IMG/VR virus record: IMGVR_UViG_3300028197_001695
Coordinates: 1 to 64,000 of that record
Strand: one strand, 5' to 3'
DNA: 64,000 bases
Source of the DNA: a virus
Numbering within the stretch: position 1 is the first letter of the stretch; each line of letters begins with the position of its first letter. The translations under genes and the position numbers were made by a program. Shown here piece after piece: positions 8,657 to 17,774 of the stretch. A model generated the notes under the pieces. The model was not told where the DNA came from. It did not search any database and saw only the letters and a list, made by a program, of their open reading frames with translations.

Positions 8657-9731
8657 ACTGAATTTTGATGCGCCATTTAACTCCTTAAGCTTAGGGAACG
8701 TTTCTCTAAATTTCCTAAGAGAATTAAAGAAAAAAGATTTAGACTTAAATATTTTCTCGATAGGGAACTTAGATTTCTCTGCATTTGATAAATTGTCCGA
8801 CGAAGACGGTCAATATATTAAGGAAAACTCAAACAATTCCCTCAAACGATTTGAAAGATCAACTCCGACTTTAAAGGTATGGCACATCAATGGTTCAGAA
8901 AAAAAGATTGGGGATAATCAATTTCTGTATACTTTTTATGAAGTAGACTCTCCGACAGAGGAAGAGATTAGTATTGTGAAAGCTCAGAATCATGTTTTCT
9001 TTTCTTGTTCTGAAGCTGCTCAAGTATTTAAGGATAAGGGGTGCGACAATGTGTCCTATGTCCCCCTTGGTTTCGATCCAGATTTCTGTAAGACAAATAA
9101 AGAATACCTTGGTGACGATGTAATTCATTTTGGCCTTATTGGGAAAATGGAGCGAAGGAAAAATACTCAAGCTCTCATACAACTATGGTGTAATAAATTT
9201 GGCAACAATCCAAGATATCAACTAACCTGTTTGGTAGGCAACCCTTTCTTGAAAAACGAGCAAATGAATCAAATGCTTTCCCAAGCTATGAATCATCAAA
9301 AGTATTCTAATGTAAACTTTTTGCCTCGACTTAAGACAAATAGCGAAGTCAATGATTTAATCAACTCAATTGATATTGACTTGTCTGGTTTGTCCAATGG
9401 AGAAGGTTGGAATCTTCCAGCATTCAACGCTACAGCCCTTGGTAAGTGGTCTATAATTAGTAATTGTAGTTCTCATAAGGATTGGGCTAACGAAGGCAAT
9501 TCTTTACTTTTAAACCCTATCGGCAAACAACCTTGCTATGACAACATCTTTTTCCACGAAGGATCTAAGTTTAACCAAGGAGAATATTATCGACTCCACG
9601 GAGATCAGATTTCAGCGGCAATTGATCAATCTGTTCAGATGGCGAAGTCAGAAAATACAGAGGGTTTAAAATTGCAAAAAAAATTCACATACGAGAAAAC
9701 CATTGAAAAAATTCTAGAAAAAATCTACTAA
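8649..9731 (+). CDS. GT4-type glycosyltransferase (GT-B fold)
   Basis: 360 residues. The N-terminal half has a GT-B-like acceptor domain with KVWHINGS and the FSCSEAAQVFKDKGCDNVSYVPLGFD segment, a common interdomain motif of family 1/4 transferases. The C-terminal half has HFGLIGKMERRKNTQALIQLW and then IDLSGLSNGEGWNLPAFNATALG, the EGWNLP equivalent of the GT4 E-x7-E donor-binding motif. It overlaps the sigma-like gene by 8 nt. The donor sugar and acceptor are unknown; glycosylation of virion or host surface is likely. Confidence 0.8.
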   Translation: MHKLNFDAPFNSLSLGNVSLNFLRELKKKDLDLNIFSIGNLDFSAFDKLSDEDGQYIKENSNNSLKRFERSTPTLKVWHINGSEKKIGDNQFLYTFYEVDSPTEEEISIVKAQNHVFFSCSEAAQVFKDKGCDNVSYVPLGFDPDFCKTNKEYLGDDVIHFGLIGKMERRKNTQALIQLWCNKFGNNPRYQLTCLVGNPFLKNEQMNQMLSQAMNHQKYSNVNFLPRLKTNSEVNDLINSIDIDLSGLSNGEGWNLPAFNATALGKWSIISNCSSHKDWANEGNSLLLNPIGKQPCYDNIFFHEGSKFNQGEYYRLHGDQISAAIDQSVQMAKSENTEGLKLQKKFTYEKTIEKILEKIY

Positions 9732-9732
9732 T

Positions 9733-10116
9733 ATGTCCATTTACATCTACAAACACCCAGAGACAGGAGAACACAAAGAAGTAGTTCAAGGAATGAATGA
9801 AGAACATATTCATATTGATGAGTTCGGCTTAGAATGGAAAAGAGTATTTACAGCCCCTCATGCATCAATTGACACTAAAGATGACGCTTGGGACCACAAT
9901 GGGTTTGTAGAGAAAACTGGCAAAATGAAAGGAACTGTAGGCGATGTTCTGGATTATTCCTCAGAATTGTCTGCTAGAAGGGCAGAATCTAAAGGTGGAG
10001 AAGATCCAGTCAAAAGAAAGGCTTTCGATGACTACGAGAAGAACGTGGGCAAAAAGCACATCTCTGATAAAAAGAAGACCATTGAGACTTCCAAGATAAA
10101 GGTAGATCTAGATTGA
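9733..10116 (+). CDS. FmdB-like small protein without the zinc-ribbon cysteines
   Basis: 127 residues beginning MSIYIYKHPETGEHKEVVQ and followed by HIHIDEFGLEWKRVFTAP. The N-terminal hairpin pattern resembles the FmdB/CxxC regulatory protein family common in phages, but no cysteine is present, so zinc binding is not expected. The rest is charged and rich in lysine. It follows the glycosyltransferase by 1 nt and ends tail to tail with the fibre-like gene, 2 nt apart, without a terminator. Function unknown. Confidence 0.55.
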   Translation: MSIYIYKHPETGEHKEVVQGMNEEHIHIDEFGLEWKRVFTAPHASIDTKDDAWDHNGFVEKTGKMKGTVGDVLDYSSELSARRAESKGGEDPVKRKAFDDYEKNVGKKHISDKKKTIETSKIKVDLD

Positions 10117-10118
10117 TT

Positions 10119-11066
10119 CTAGACATGTCCAGTTTGGAAATCGTCAAAATTAATTACTCCTGTAAATCCATTTGTAGTAAATACTAATCTTGCCCTGTCT
10201 GGATTACTTACCGTGTCAACCAACATATATCCTGTTGTCATATCATTGGCTGGTAGCTTATTAAAAGAATTAGTGCCAAAACTATTCCCCACGACACTAT
10301 TCAAATAAGTGCCTAAAGGTGCTGGTGATCCCGGTCCATACATCGACATCCTAACTCCCGTTTCGTCAACCCAAGTCTGTGATGCTGCTTCAGAATTATC
10401 ATTTAATACTACGCTACCTTGAAATTCAGCTGAAGTTACGAACTCAGCGTACCCACCAACTTTTAAACTAGATTCAATACCTACGCTGCCACTAAAAATT
10501 CCAGAGTGAGTTGAATTTACATTTAGATGAGAGTTAAAGTAAGTATCATCACCATTGAATTGGACATCACCATTTTGAAAGTTAACTCCGCTCCCGAAAG
10601 AAACCAATAAAGAATGGTTCGTACTATTAGTTACAGCTGTTTCGTGATCAGCTAATATCACCGACCCTGTGACTTGATCATCGAAGGAAACTCCGTTTCC
10701 ACCTAAAATTGTATTTTTTTGTCCACTCGCCCCAAAACCAACTGATTCTCCGTTAACAAGGGTATTGAACGATCCTGAAAAATCAGTTATGGACTTGCCA
10801 TTTAGTAAAACATTGTTGACCCCTGAAACGGTATTGTTTTCTCCAGCTAAACAAATTGAGTCGTTCGAAAATGAATTATTATTCGGAACAGTAAGAATAG
10901 TCGATTCTGCACTGGTAGCGAGATCACTAATAATCATTGGGCCAACGATATCCCTATCTAAATTAATCTGAATCCCAGTGGAGAGATCAGTAAATGTAAA
11001 ATCACCACTAGGACTTGTAAAAGTAGGTAATTGTAATTGTTGTGGTTGAATTTTAGTAAATGCCAT
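10119..11066 (-). CDS. Fibre-like structural protein with beta-helix repeats
   Basis: 315 residues, low in charged residues and rich in N, S, G, T and V. From about residue 65 to 200 it has repeating strand-turn units such as NTVSGVNNVLLNGKSI, SGSFNTLVNGESV and KNTILGGNGVSF, resembling the left-handed beta-roll repeats of trimeric fibre and YadA-head proteins. This suggests a tail fibre or other trimeric surface protein. It is an isolated minus-strand gene inside a plus-strand unit and carries its own late-type motif upstream, which fits a late structural gene. The receptor is unknown. Confidence 0.6.
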   Translation of the reverse strand: MAFTKIQPQQLQLPTFTSPSGDFTFTDLSTGIQINLDRDIVGPMIISDLATSAESTILTVPNNNSFSNDSICLAGENNTVSGVNNVLLNGKSITDFSGSFNTLVNGESVGFGASGQKNTILGGNGVSFDDQVTGSVILADHETAVTNSTNHSLLVSFGSGVNFQNGDVQFNGDDTYFNSHLNVNSTHSGIFSGSVGIESSLKVGGYAEFVTSAEFQGSVVLNDNSEAASQTWVDETGVRMSMYGPGSPAPLGTYLNSVVGNSFGTNSFNKLPANDMTTGYMLVDTVSNPDRARLVFTTNGFTGVINFDDFQTGHV

Positions 11067-11090
11067 GCTACAATAGATTATCTAAATAAG

Positions 11091-11098
11091 AATACACT
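11091..11098 (-). promoter_or_regulatory. Late-type promoter motif before the fibre-like gene
   Basis: Minus strand reads AGTGTATT, 24 nt before the ATG at 11066. The same bases on the plus strand include TACACT (11093-11098), which ends exactly 6 nt before the SSB-like ATG at 11105, matching the early leaderless spacing. Early and late signals may therefore overlap here. Confidence 0.45.
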
Positions 11099-11104
11099 TT
11101 TTCC

Positions 11105-11683
11105 ATGAAATTTACACTTTACAAGCCAAACGCGAAAAATACTGGATCTGCATTTACATTCGATTGCACTAAAGATAGAAAAGGCAAGCCTGTTCTCTTC
11201 GTTTCCATGATCCTTCAGCATAGCTGGAATAATGAGCGCAAAACAGGATCTTTCAAGGAGAATGCGAAAAATCCAGATAAGTCTACCACAATTAAGCTGA
11301 CAGAAATTGAAGCTGGCGAATTCATCTCTTCAATGAAAACTAGGATTCCATTTCTAGGTTTCCATAAAACAGAAGAAAAAACAACAATCATCAAGTTCAC
11401 CCCTTGGGACAAAAATCGCGTTATCAAAAATAAAGATGGCGAAGAAACATTTAAATCACCAGCTTGGGGTCTTACAGTTACAAAAAACTCTTCTCAATTC
11501 TTCAAACTCCCAATTGAAGCGGGAGAAGCTGAGTGTCTAGCTGTTTTGCTTGAGGGTTATATCAAAGAGGGCTTAACTGCTCAAGCTGAAGCCTACAAAC
11601 AAGATCAGCCACAAAAAACTTACCAAAAACCCACTCCCAAAGCGTCTGTAGCTGAAGACGAAGATGACGATGTCCCGTTCTAA
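11105..11683 (+). CDS. Single-stranded DNA-binding-like protein with SSB C-terminal tail
   Basis: 192 residues. The last residues are AEDEDDDVPF, the acidic tip ending in a hydrophobic PF pair that bacterial and phage SSB proteins use to recruit partners, preceded by a flexible Q/K/P linker (residues about 155-183). The N-terminal 150 residues form a beta-rich body with FTPWDKNRVI and AWGLTVTKNSSQFFKLPI; a classical OB fold is not certain. It is followed by a probable annealing protein further down the unit. The last 14 nt overlap the glycosyltransferase start at 11670. Confidence 0.7.
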   Translation: MKFTLYKPNAKNTGSAFTFDCTKDRKGKPVLFVSMILQHSWNNERKTGSFKENAKNPDKSTTIKLTEIEAGEFISSMKTRIPFLGFHKTEEKTTIIKFTPWDKNRVIKNKDGEETFKSPAWGLTVTKNSSQFFKLPIEAGEAECLAVLLEGYIKEGLTAQAEAYKQDQPQKTYQKPTPKASVAEDEDDDVPF

Positions 11684-13376
11684 AATTAAAGTATTAGTTC
11701 AGTCTAATTACTCCCGTATGGTGACGGGGTTTGGGAAGAATATGAAGAACATTCTACTGGCTCTTTATAATGACCCAGACATTGAAGTAGTAGAAGCTGC
11801 CAATGGAGTACCATATGGCAGAGATATTAATACTCCTTGGGAGTCTTATGGGACATATCCTTCGGACCAAAAAACTTTAAGTGAGATAGAGAAAGAGCCA
11901 GTAAGAAAAAGAGCTGCTCAATATGGATTCTATGCAATCGACAAAATTGTAGAAAAAGTCAAACCAGATGTATTCCTAGGAATTGAAGATGTCTGGGCAT
12001 TTAGAGAATACGAAAAAAAACATTGGTGGAATAAAACAAAAAAAATAATTTGGACAACTTTAGATAGCTTGCCTATCTTAGATCAAGCTATCGATATGGA
12101 GCCTAAATGTGATCAAATGCTAGTTTGGGCTAGCTTTGCTGAAAAGGCAATGAAAGAGCTTGGTCATGAGAAAGTAGAGACTGTCCACGGAGCTGTAGAT
12201 TACAGCCACTTTAAACCTTTAGAAAATAGGAATGAACTACGAAATTTACATGGTCTTGATGGTGATTTTGTTATTGGTTTTGTATTCAAAAATCAACTAA
12301 GAAAATCAGTACCAAACTTACTAGAAGGATTTAAAAAATTTAAAAATAAGAACCCAACGGTCTCTGCGAAGCTCCTACTGCATACAGACTGGGCAGAGAT
12401 CCAACATGGATGGGATATTCCAAGATACTTAAAAGAAAAAGGTCTTGAAGATGGAAGTGTTTTAGCAACTTATGTTTGTCATAAATGCGACGATTACTTT
12501 GTTAAACCATACTTCGGAGAAGATAAAGATTGTTCTTCTTGTGGATCAAAAAAATCTGTAAAAACCAAAAATAGTGGAAAAGGAGTTGGGGAAAAAGAGC
12601 TTAATGAAATCTATAATCTAATGGATGTTTATTGTCATCCATTTACGAGTGGAGGGCAAGAACTGCCGATTCAAGAAGCTAAAGCCGCTGGGCTTATTAC
12701 TCTCGTTACAGACTACTCTTGTGGGACTGACTCCGCATATGAACATCAAGGTGGGATTCCTCTAGATTGGAACGAATATAGAGAACCAAGCACTCAGTTT
12801 ATAAAAGCCACAACTTGTCCAGATAGTATTTGTGAGAGACTAGAGCAAGTTTACGAAATGGACGAAGAGTCTAAATATAAATTAATAGAAACTGGCAAAA
12901 AATATGTGCAAGAAAATTTCTCAGTTCAAAACACAGTACAGAGATTGAAGCACTTGATCAAATCAGTTGAATTAAGAACGAAAAAGGAGGTCGATGAACA
13001 ATCAAAAAAGGCTACTCCAAAACTTCAAGATTTCTTAAAAGATGTACCTTTAAAAGATAGAATCGCTGTAGTTCTTCCAAGGTCAGCAGGAGATGTATTA
13101 ATGGCGAACTCTCTGATGGAAAACCTTCACAACCTCTATCCTGATAAAAAAATATTCTTCGTTACTCAGCCAGAATTTTATGACCTCATAAATGACAACC
13201 CTTTCGTCCACAAAGTAATACCATATTCTGATTCTCTTGATAATATGTACGTTCTTGAGGGAAGAGGCGACCACGAAGGTCTTTTCGACATTGCTTTCTT
13301 GCCACACTGCATGACTCAAAAAACATACAGTTACAATCACAACGGGAAAGATAAAACTCAATTTAGATTAAGATGA
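11670..13376 (+). CDS. Glycosyltransferase: GT4 domain with zinc-ribbon insert, plus N-terminal half of a GT9 domain
   Basis: 568 residues from the ATG at 11670 (11664 is also possible). Residues 1-440 form a GT-B transferase: DVFLGIEDVW, the hinge EKVETVHGAVDYSHFKP, FVIGFVFKNQLRKSVPNLLEGF and the donor-site HPFTSGGQELPIQEAKAAG. A CHKC...CSSC zinc-ribbon is inserted near residues 269-292, unusual for GT4. From about residue 460 a new domain begins, RIAVVLPRSAGDVLMANSLMENL, the start of a GT9 fold, but the frame stops at 13376 before its second half. That half continues in the next gene with a 4-nt ATGA overlap. Confidence 0.8.
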   Translation: MSRSKIKVLVQSNYSRMVTGFGKNMKNILLALYNDPDIEVVEAANGVPYGRDINTPWESYGTYPSDQKTLSEIEKEPVRKRAAQYGFYAIDKIVEKVKPDVFLGIEDVWAFREYEKKHWWNKTKKIIWTTLDSLPILDQAIDMEPKCDQMLVWASFAEKAMKELGHEKVETVHGAVDYSHFKPLENRNELRNLHGLDGDFVIGFVFKNQLRKSVPNLLEGFKKFKNKNPTVSAKLLLHTDWAEIQHGWDIPRYLKEKGLEDGSVLATYVCHKCDDYFVKPYFGEDKDCSSCGSKKSVKTKNSGKGVGEKELNEIYNLMDVYCHPFTSGGQELPIQEAKAAGLITLVTDYSCGTDSAYEHQGGIPLDWNEYREPSTQFIKATTCPDSICERLEQVYEMDEESKYKLIETGKKYVQENFSVQNTVQRLKHLIKSVELRTKKEVDEQSKKATPKLQDFLKDVPLKDRIAVVLPRSAGDVLMANSLMENLHNLYPDKKIFFVTQPEFYDLINDNPFVHKVIPYSDSLDNMYVLEGRGDHEGLFDIAFLPHCMTQKTYSYNHNGKDKTQFRLR

Positions 13377-14482
13377 GCCACCTAGTAGAAGTTTACGCAA
13401 AAGACTTAGGGGTTAAGATTGGTAAACCATATTTTAAACCTCACTTTTTTCCTATTCTTGAAGAGAACTATATTACCATTCATAATGATAATAAGGTTCA
13501 ATCTAAAGAATATGATTATTGGGAAGATGTTATTTCTTTGGTAAAAAAACAAGTTCCAGACATTAAGTTTATTCAGGTGGGTTCTGGGAAAGAACCAAAA
13601 ATTAAAAACGTTACAAAATTTTTAAAGACTACTAGCATTAAACAATCAGCTTATATAATTAAAAATGGGTTGATGCATGTTGGGACAGATAGTTTACCAA
13701 TTCACATCGCTTCATCTTTTGACAAACCTATTGTCGGAATATACGCTCATACACATGCCTCTACTTGTAACCCAGTCTGGGGTTCGAAAAAGAAACATAC
13801 AATAATTGAATCTCATAGAAATGGTAAGAAACCATCTTACTCTTTAAAAGAGACCCCTAAACAGATTAACTTAATTAAACCAGAGGAAATAGCTAACGCT
13901 ATTCTGAAAAAATTAGGCGAAAACAAAAGTTCTAGGAAAACAATTTTTATTGGAAATAAATACAAAGAAGAATTTATTCATATTATACCAGATAATAAGT
14001 ATAGTTCCTCTTCAAAGAAAATAGTCATCAGGTTTGATTTACTACACAATGAAGAAAATACTCTTCATTTATTCAAAGATAATCTAGTCTCGATAGTTAC
14101 CAACAAGCCATTAGGAGATGAAATTTTAATTCAGGAAAACATAAATTGCATCAATTATTTCTCTGATCACTTTGATTCAGATTTTATCGAACGGTCCAAA
14201 AAGAAAGGGGTTGCTTTACGCTTGTTCTGTACAAATGAAGAAACCCTCAAGGAAGAAAGGTATAAGTTTTTTGATGATCAGGTTTTCTTAATGAATGAAT
14301 CTAAGAAAATAGAAGAAGCGAAAAAATTAGTAAAGCTCCCTAAAAATAAATTAAAAATAAAATCTTATTCGATTTATTTCAAAAATGATCAAGCGTATCA
14401 CTCTCTTTTCGAGGCTAACGGCAAGCAAAATTTAGACGATATTTTCGTTGACTTAGATAAGCTTATGCTCTATACTCAGTGA
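13373..14482 (+). CDS. C-terminal half of GT9-like glycosyltransferase plus unknown domain
   Basis: 369 residues. It starts MSHLVEVYAKDLGVKIGKPY, the point reached in the middle of normal GT9 proteins. It continues with IKFIQVGSGKEPKI and a HVGTDSLPIHIASSFDKPIVGIYAHTHAST segment, the GT9 nucleotide-sugar-binding region. With the end of the preceding protein it would make one complete GT9 enzyme, so the two chains probably work together or arise from a split gene. The remaining C-terminal 180 residues are lysine-rich and not recognised. The ATGA overlap at 13373-13376 suggests coupled translation. Confidence 0.7.
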   Translation: MSHLVEVYAKDLGVKIGKPYFKPHFFPILEENYITIHNDNKVQSKEYDYWEDVISLVKKQVPDIKFIQVGSGKEPKIKNVTKFLKTTSIKQSAYIIKNGLMHVGTDSLPIHIASSFDKPIVGIYAHTHASTCNPVWGSKKKHTIIESHRNGKKPSYSLKETPKQINLIKPEEIANAILKKLGENKSSRKTIFIGNKYKEEFIHIIPDNKYSSSSKKIVIRFDLLHNEENTLHLFKDNLVSIVTNKPLGDEILIQENINCINYFSDHFDSDFIERSKKKGVALRLFCTNEETLKEERYKFFDDQVFLMNESKKIEEAKKLVKLPKNKLKIKSYSIYFKNDQAYHSLFEANGKQNLDDIFVDLDKLMLYTQ

Positions 14483-14483
14483 A

Positions 14484-15257
14484 ATGAGCGATAAAAAAAT
14501 TTACGGACCCGACATTTACAAGCGTAATGAGCACGGACTTTTAGAAGATGCAGAATACGAATTTAATGAGGATGGCTCTGTAAATTGGAGAGCTATGATT
14601 AAGCCAGAGTTTCTTTATCCGAATAAAGACTGGTTTGAAGCTCGCAAAAAAGATGTGCCTACTTCTCCAGAGGGCTTGGATGATAAACAGCTTTTAATCA
14701 TGCTGGGGGGTATTAAGGAGTTGGCTCGACTTAGAGGGTTCCAGAGTGTTTCATTCAAAACCGACCACCTTAGTGATACTTATGTTGTGGCTAATTGTGA
14801 AATTGTTTGGTCTCCTAATTATGAAAGTCATAATCAAAGTGTTGTTTACCAAGATGTCGCAAATGCGACACTACAAAATACAGGTTCTTTCGCGGCTAAG
14901 TTCTTAGAAACTATCGCTTGCAATAGAGCTTTTGTAAGATGTGTTCGAAATTTTCTAAACATTCACATTGTCGGGGCTGACGAAATTGATAAATCCAAAG
15001 GAGCTGTCAATTCGCACTCGGTTGAATCTTCTAACGATGAAAATATAGGTAGGATTCTTTCTCCTCACGCAAGACTATTCCAAGATTGGCAAGATCACGG
15101 TGGTGGAGGTGGCAATTTTGACGACTTCAAAGAAACTCTTCGCTCCTTATGGAAACAAGATATTTATCAAAACGAAGATACTCAAAATTGGAATGACTTT
15201 AATGACATCCCAGTAAAAGAGGTCCGTAAGCTAAGGGCTGCAATCAGGAAACTATAG
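14484..15257 (+). CDS. Possible Rad52/Sak3-like single-strand annealing protein
   Basis: 257 residues. The central part, about residues 75-170, has KELARLRGFQSVSF, VVANCEIVWSPNYE and an ETIACNRAFVRCVRNFLNI helix. This order of a lysine-leading helix, beta strands with A-x-C-E-V and an RAFxRCxR helix resembles phage single-strand annealing proteins of the Rad52/Sak3 type. A glycine stretch (HGGGGGN, about residue 208) links to a small C-terminal helical tail. Its unit also encodes an SSB-like protein, which is typical for annealing systems. The call is by pattern only. It converges with the tail gene on the other strand, overlapping 6 nt. Confidence 0.4.
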   Translation: MSDKKIYGPDIYKRNEHGLLEDAEYEFNEDGSVNWRAMIKPEFLYPNKDWFEARKKDVPTSPEGLDDKQLLIMLGGIKELARLRGFQSVSFKTDHLSDTYVVANCEIVWSPNYESHNQSVVYQDVANATLQNTGSFAAKFLETIACNRAFVRCVRNFLNIHIVGADEIDKSKGAVNSHSVESSNDENIGRILSPHARLFQDWQDHGGGGGNFDDFKETLRSLWKQDIYQNEDTQNWNDFNDIPVKEVRKLRAAIRKL

Positions 15258-17774
15258 GCCCAAGAAGTTTTTCTGTTTCGCAGAAAAATTAATATTAGAA
15301 CCTGATGTTAAGGCTGTTCTAAAACCAGCATTGACGATCAATTCTTCGTCAGGCTTCAATAATTTAACAGTTGATTCTTGAATTGTTGTCGTTACTCCAG
15401 AAGAAGTCAACTTAAGACTTACACCAGAAAGTGTTATAGAAAAAACAGTTGGCAAACTAATGCCTACGATAGTCCTACTAGAAGATTTGTTTGTTTGAAC
15501 ATTGGATTGTCTTGCTGAAAAATTAGCTGCTTCTAAAGCTTTAATATCAGAGATCTTTCCATTCTTTGTATCGAGAGTTATAGGGAATAATGGATCACCT
15601 GAAGCTCCGTTTGTTTTAATATTAAAATATTTTACATCAAATCTTTCTGCAATTTCTGAGAGCTTTTCAGCAGCGGAGTCAAGCTTTGCTTGCCTTCTAT
15701 TTCTTGCTTCCTCTTTCTTCCTAGTCTCGTCTGTTTCTTCTTCATCTGTTGGTCTCTTTACCCTAGTGTAGTAAGCTTTTAATGTGTTTGGAGCGTCTTT
15801 ACTAATCTCAGAAATGTTGCCATATATTGCTTTAGATTGCTGTATTAAATGGGCGACCTTTTCTGCAAACTTCTTAGAGTAAGCAAAAAAGTTTTCCCCA
15901 GTATGAGGATTTTTTATAAAAATAAAGTTTTCGTCATTAACAATCTCGTAATCAAAATCTTCTTTCTTTTTCCCCGCAGATATTCTTTGGTTCCCCTTCA
16001 CTACACCAATAAAACCATAATTCCCTCCTATCCCAGAAGAGTCTGATTTACCAAATATATCTTTTAGCGATTTATCTCCGTGTCCATTTAATTCTAATAC
16101 AGTTTGCAACGATTGAAGTCCATCTACATCTTCGACTTTAGTTTTCGCAATGTCATAAGGGCCAGAGATGCTCATGTCTGAGCTTCCCCACTGCATTCTT
16201 CTAGATTTATATCTTGAGAACTTATTAGATACAAAGATAGAACTAGAGGCTAAATCGAAAAAATCTTGTAGAGATTTGAATATTTTATTCCTAGATGGAT
16301 TACTCAACCTCCCTCCATCAGTTTTACCCTCAACTTGGTTCCGAAACGTTACATATGTACCATTTTTTAAATCAAAATCTCCATCAAACTCTTTCTCCAT
16401 ATATTTCAGAACTGTCTCACCAGCGACGAATTTTCCCCATTCGCCTGATTTTGCGTCATTAAGCTTACTTGAATTTTTCCAATCTTCACCCCATTTAACG
16501 TTTTTCCCCCCTTTGTCTTTATAGGTAGCATAATGAGCTATAGCATCAAAAGTAAATGAATCAAATTTACCAGAGAGATACAACCCATAAAACAACTTTA
16601 ATAAACTTTGATCAAATTTAAACAAAGCACGTACAGCTTTCATTTGCAGCTTGTGAAAACGAACATACCTTTGCCCTGAACCGAACTCGAAAGTTTGAGT
16701 TTGTTTCTCAATTGTCGAACCAAAGGCATTAACGATCTTCGGAGATAGCTTATCATCCGTAAAGGAAGCATTTAAATATTTTTTTTGTACATCTCCTGAT
16801 TGAGTGAATGGATTTGTAATACTCAATTGAGAAGCAGAAGCAGAGTTTACGAATTTTATCACTCCAAAATGGAATGGGTCAACAAACCAATAATAACCAT
16901 ATTTAGAAGCAATGCTCGATGCTACTGAATCTAAAGTCCCAGACTCTCCGAACAAGACTTCATCTGTTGATGATTCCGGTAGTCCTACCAAGCTAATCCC
17001 AGCCAAAGCGAAACCCTGTTTTGCTTCCTGTAAAGTATAGCCAAAATTTAAGTCGTAGTTTGCTAAATCTGGATTTTTTTTATAAAAAGGATTTACCTCT
17101 TCTTCGTTGTAACTGAGCTTTCCTTTCAGCTCTCCATTTTGATAGGCTAAAGAAGTTTTCTTGCCCTCAGAATTCACAGAACTTTCTTCATTATAAACAT
17201 TCCCAATTGCTATAACTCCAGTGCCATTTAACCTTTTGGGCCTCTTAAATGGAAATTTTTGTTCAGTATTTGTTATTGGGCTATTAGGTAATTCACTAAA
17301 ATAAGGCATAGTTACTTCTGATCCAGATCCAGAAGAGAATCTAGGATTAGAACGTCCTAATCCGTCCATCATCCTTCCAGAGCCAGAAGTCAATACATTC
17401 CTAGATCGTCTTGCAGCACTTACCCCAGAAACTCCTTTGTCATGAGGATGGCAATCCCGACCTCTAACAACGAAACAGTGAGACTTTAACCTTAGAGATG
17501 TTGAATCTTCATATTTTCTAGAAAATGTCTTCTGGTTTCCATCTTGCTGTATGGTTTTTTGAACTACTATAAAATTCTTCATCAAATTTTGAATTTTATC
17601 ATTAGAAAATGTAGTGCGATTAGAACTAGAGCCAATTAATGTCCCAAGATCCTCCTCATCTGCTAAATCGATAGCGTTAGCAACACTTTGAATAGATACA
17701 GAATGACTACCTCCTGAACTGGAAAAATTGAAGTCCAAGGATGTTAATGTTTCTTTGTCACTAATAATAGCCAT
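15252..17774 (-). CDS. Large tail-tip or baseplate protein, unrecognised
   Basis: 840 residues, the last gene of the minus-strand tail block. Its position distal to the tape measure and several beta-rich tail proteins argues for a hub, tip or receptor-binding role. Visible features are a CFVVRGRDCHPHDKGVSG segment near residue 100, many strand-rich stretches, a charged helix near residues 685-710 rich in E, K and R, and a beta-rich C-terminus. No enzymatic motif is clear. The start overlaps the stop of the preceding gene by 1 nt. Confidence 0.6.
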   Translation of the reverse strand: MAIISDKETLTSLDFNFSSSGGSHSVSIQSVANAIDLADEEDLGTLIGSSSNRTTFSNDKIQNLMKNFIVVQKTIQQDGNQKTFSRKYEDSTSLRLKSHCFVVRGRDCHPHDKGVSGVSAARRSRNVLTSGSGRMMDGLGRSNPRFSSGSGSEVTMPYFSELPNSPITNTEQKFPFKRPKRLNGTGVIAIGNVYNEESSVNSEGKKTSLAYQNGELKGKLSYNEEEVNPFYKKNPDLANYDLNFGYTLQEAKQGFALAGISLVGLPESSTDEVLFGESGTLDSVASSIASKYGYYWFVDPFHFGVIKFVNSASASQLSITNPFTQSGDVQKKYLNASFTDDKLSPKIVNAFGSTIEKQTQTFEFGSGQRYVRFHKLQMKAVRALFKFDQSLLKLFYGLYLSGKFDSFTFDAIAHYATYKDKGGKNVKWGEDWKNSSKLNDAKSGEWGKFVAGETVLKYMEKEFDGDFDLKNGTYVTFRNQVEGKTDGGRLSNPSRNKIFKSLQDFFDLASSSIFVSNKFSRYKSRRMQWGSSDMSISGPYDIAKTKVEDVDGLQSLQTVLELNGHGDKSLKDIFGKSDSSGIGGNYGFIGVVKGNQRISAGKKKEDFDYEIVNDENFIFIKNPHTGENFFAYSKKFAEKVAHLIQQSKAIYGNISEISKDAPNTLKAYYTRVKRPTDEEETDETRKKEEARNRRQAKLDSAAEKLSEIAERFDVKYFNIKTNGASGDPLFPITLDTKNGKISDIKALEAANFSARQSNVQTNKSSSRTIVGISLPTVFSITLSGVSLKLTSSGVTTTIQESTVKLLKPDEELIVNAGFRTALTSGSNINFSAKQKNFLGL

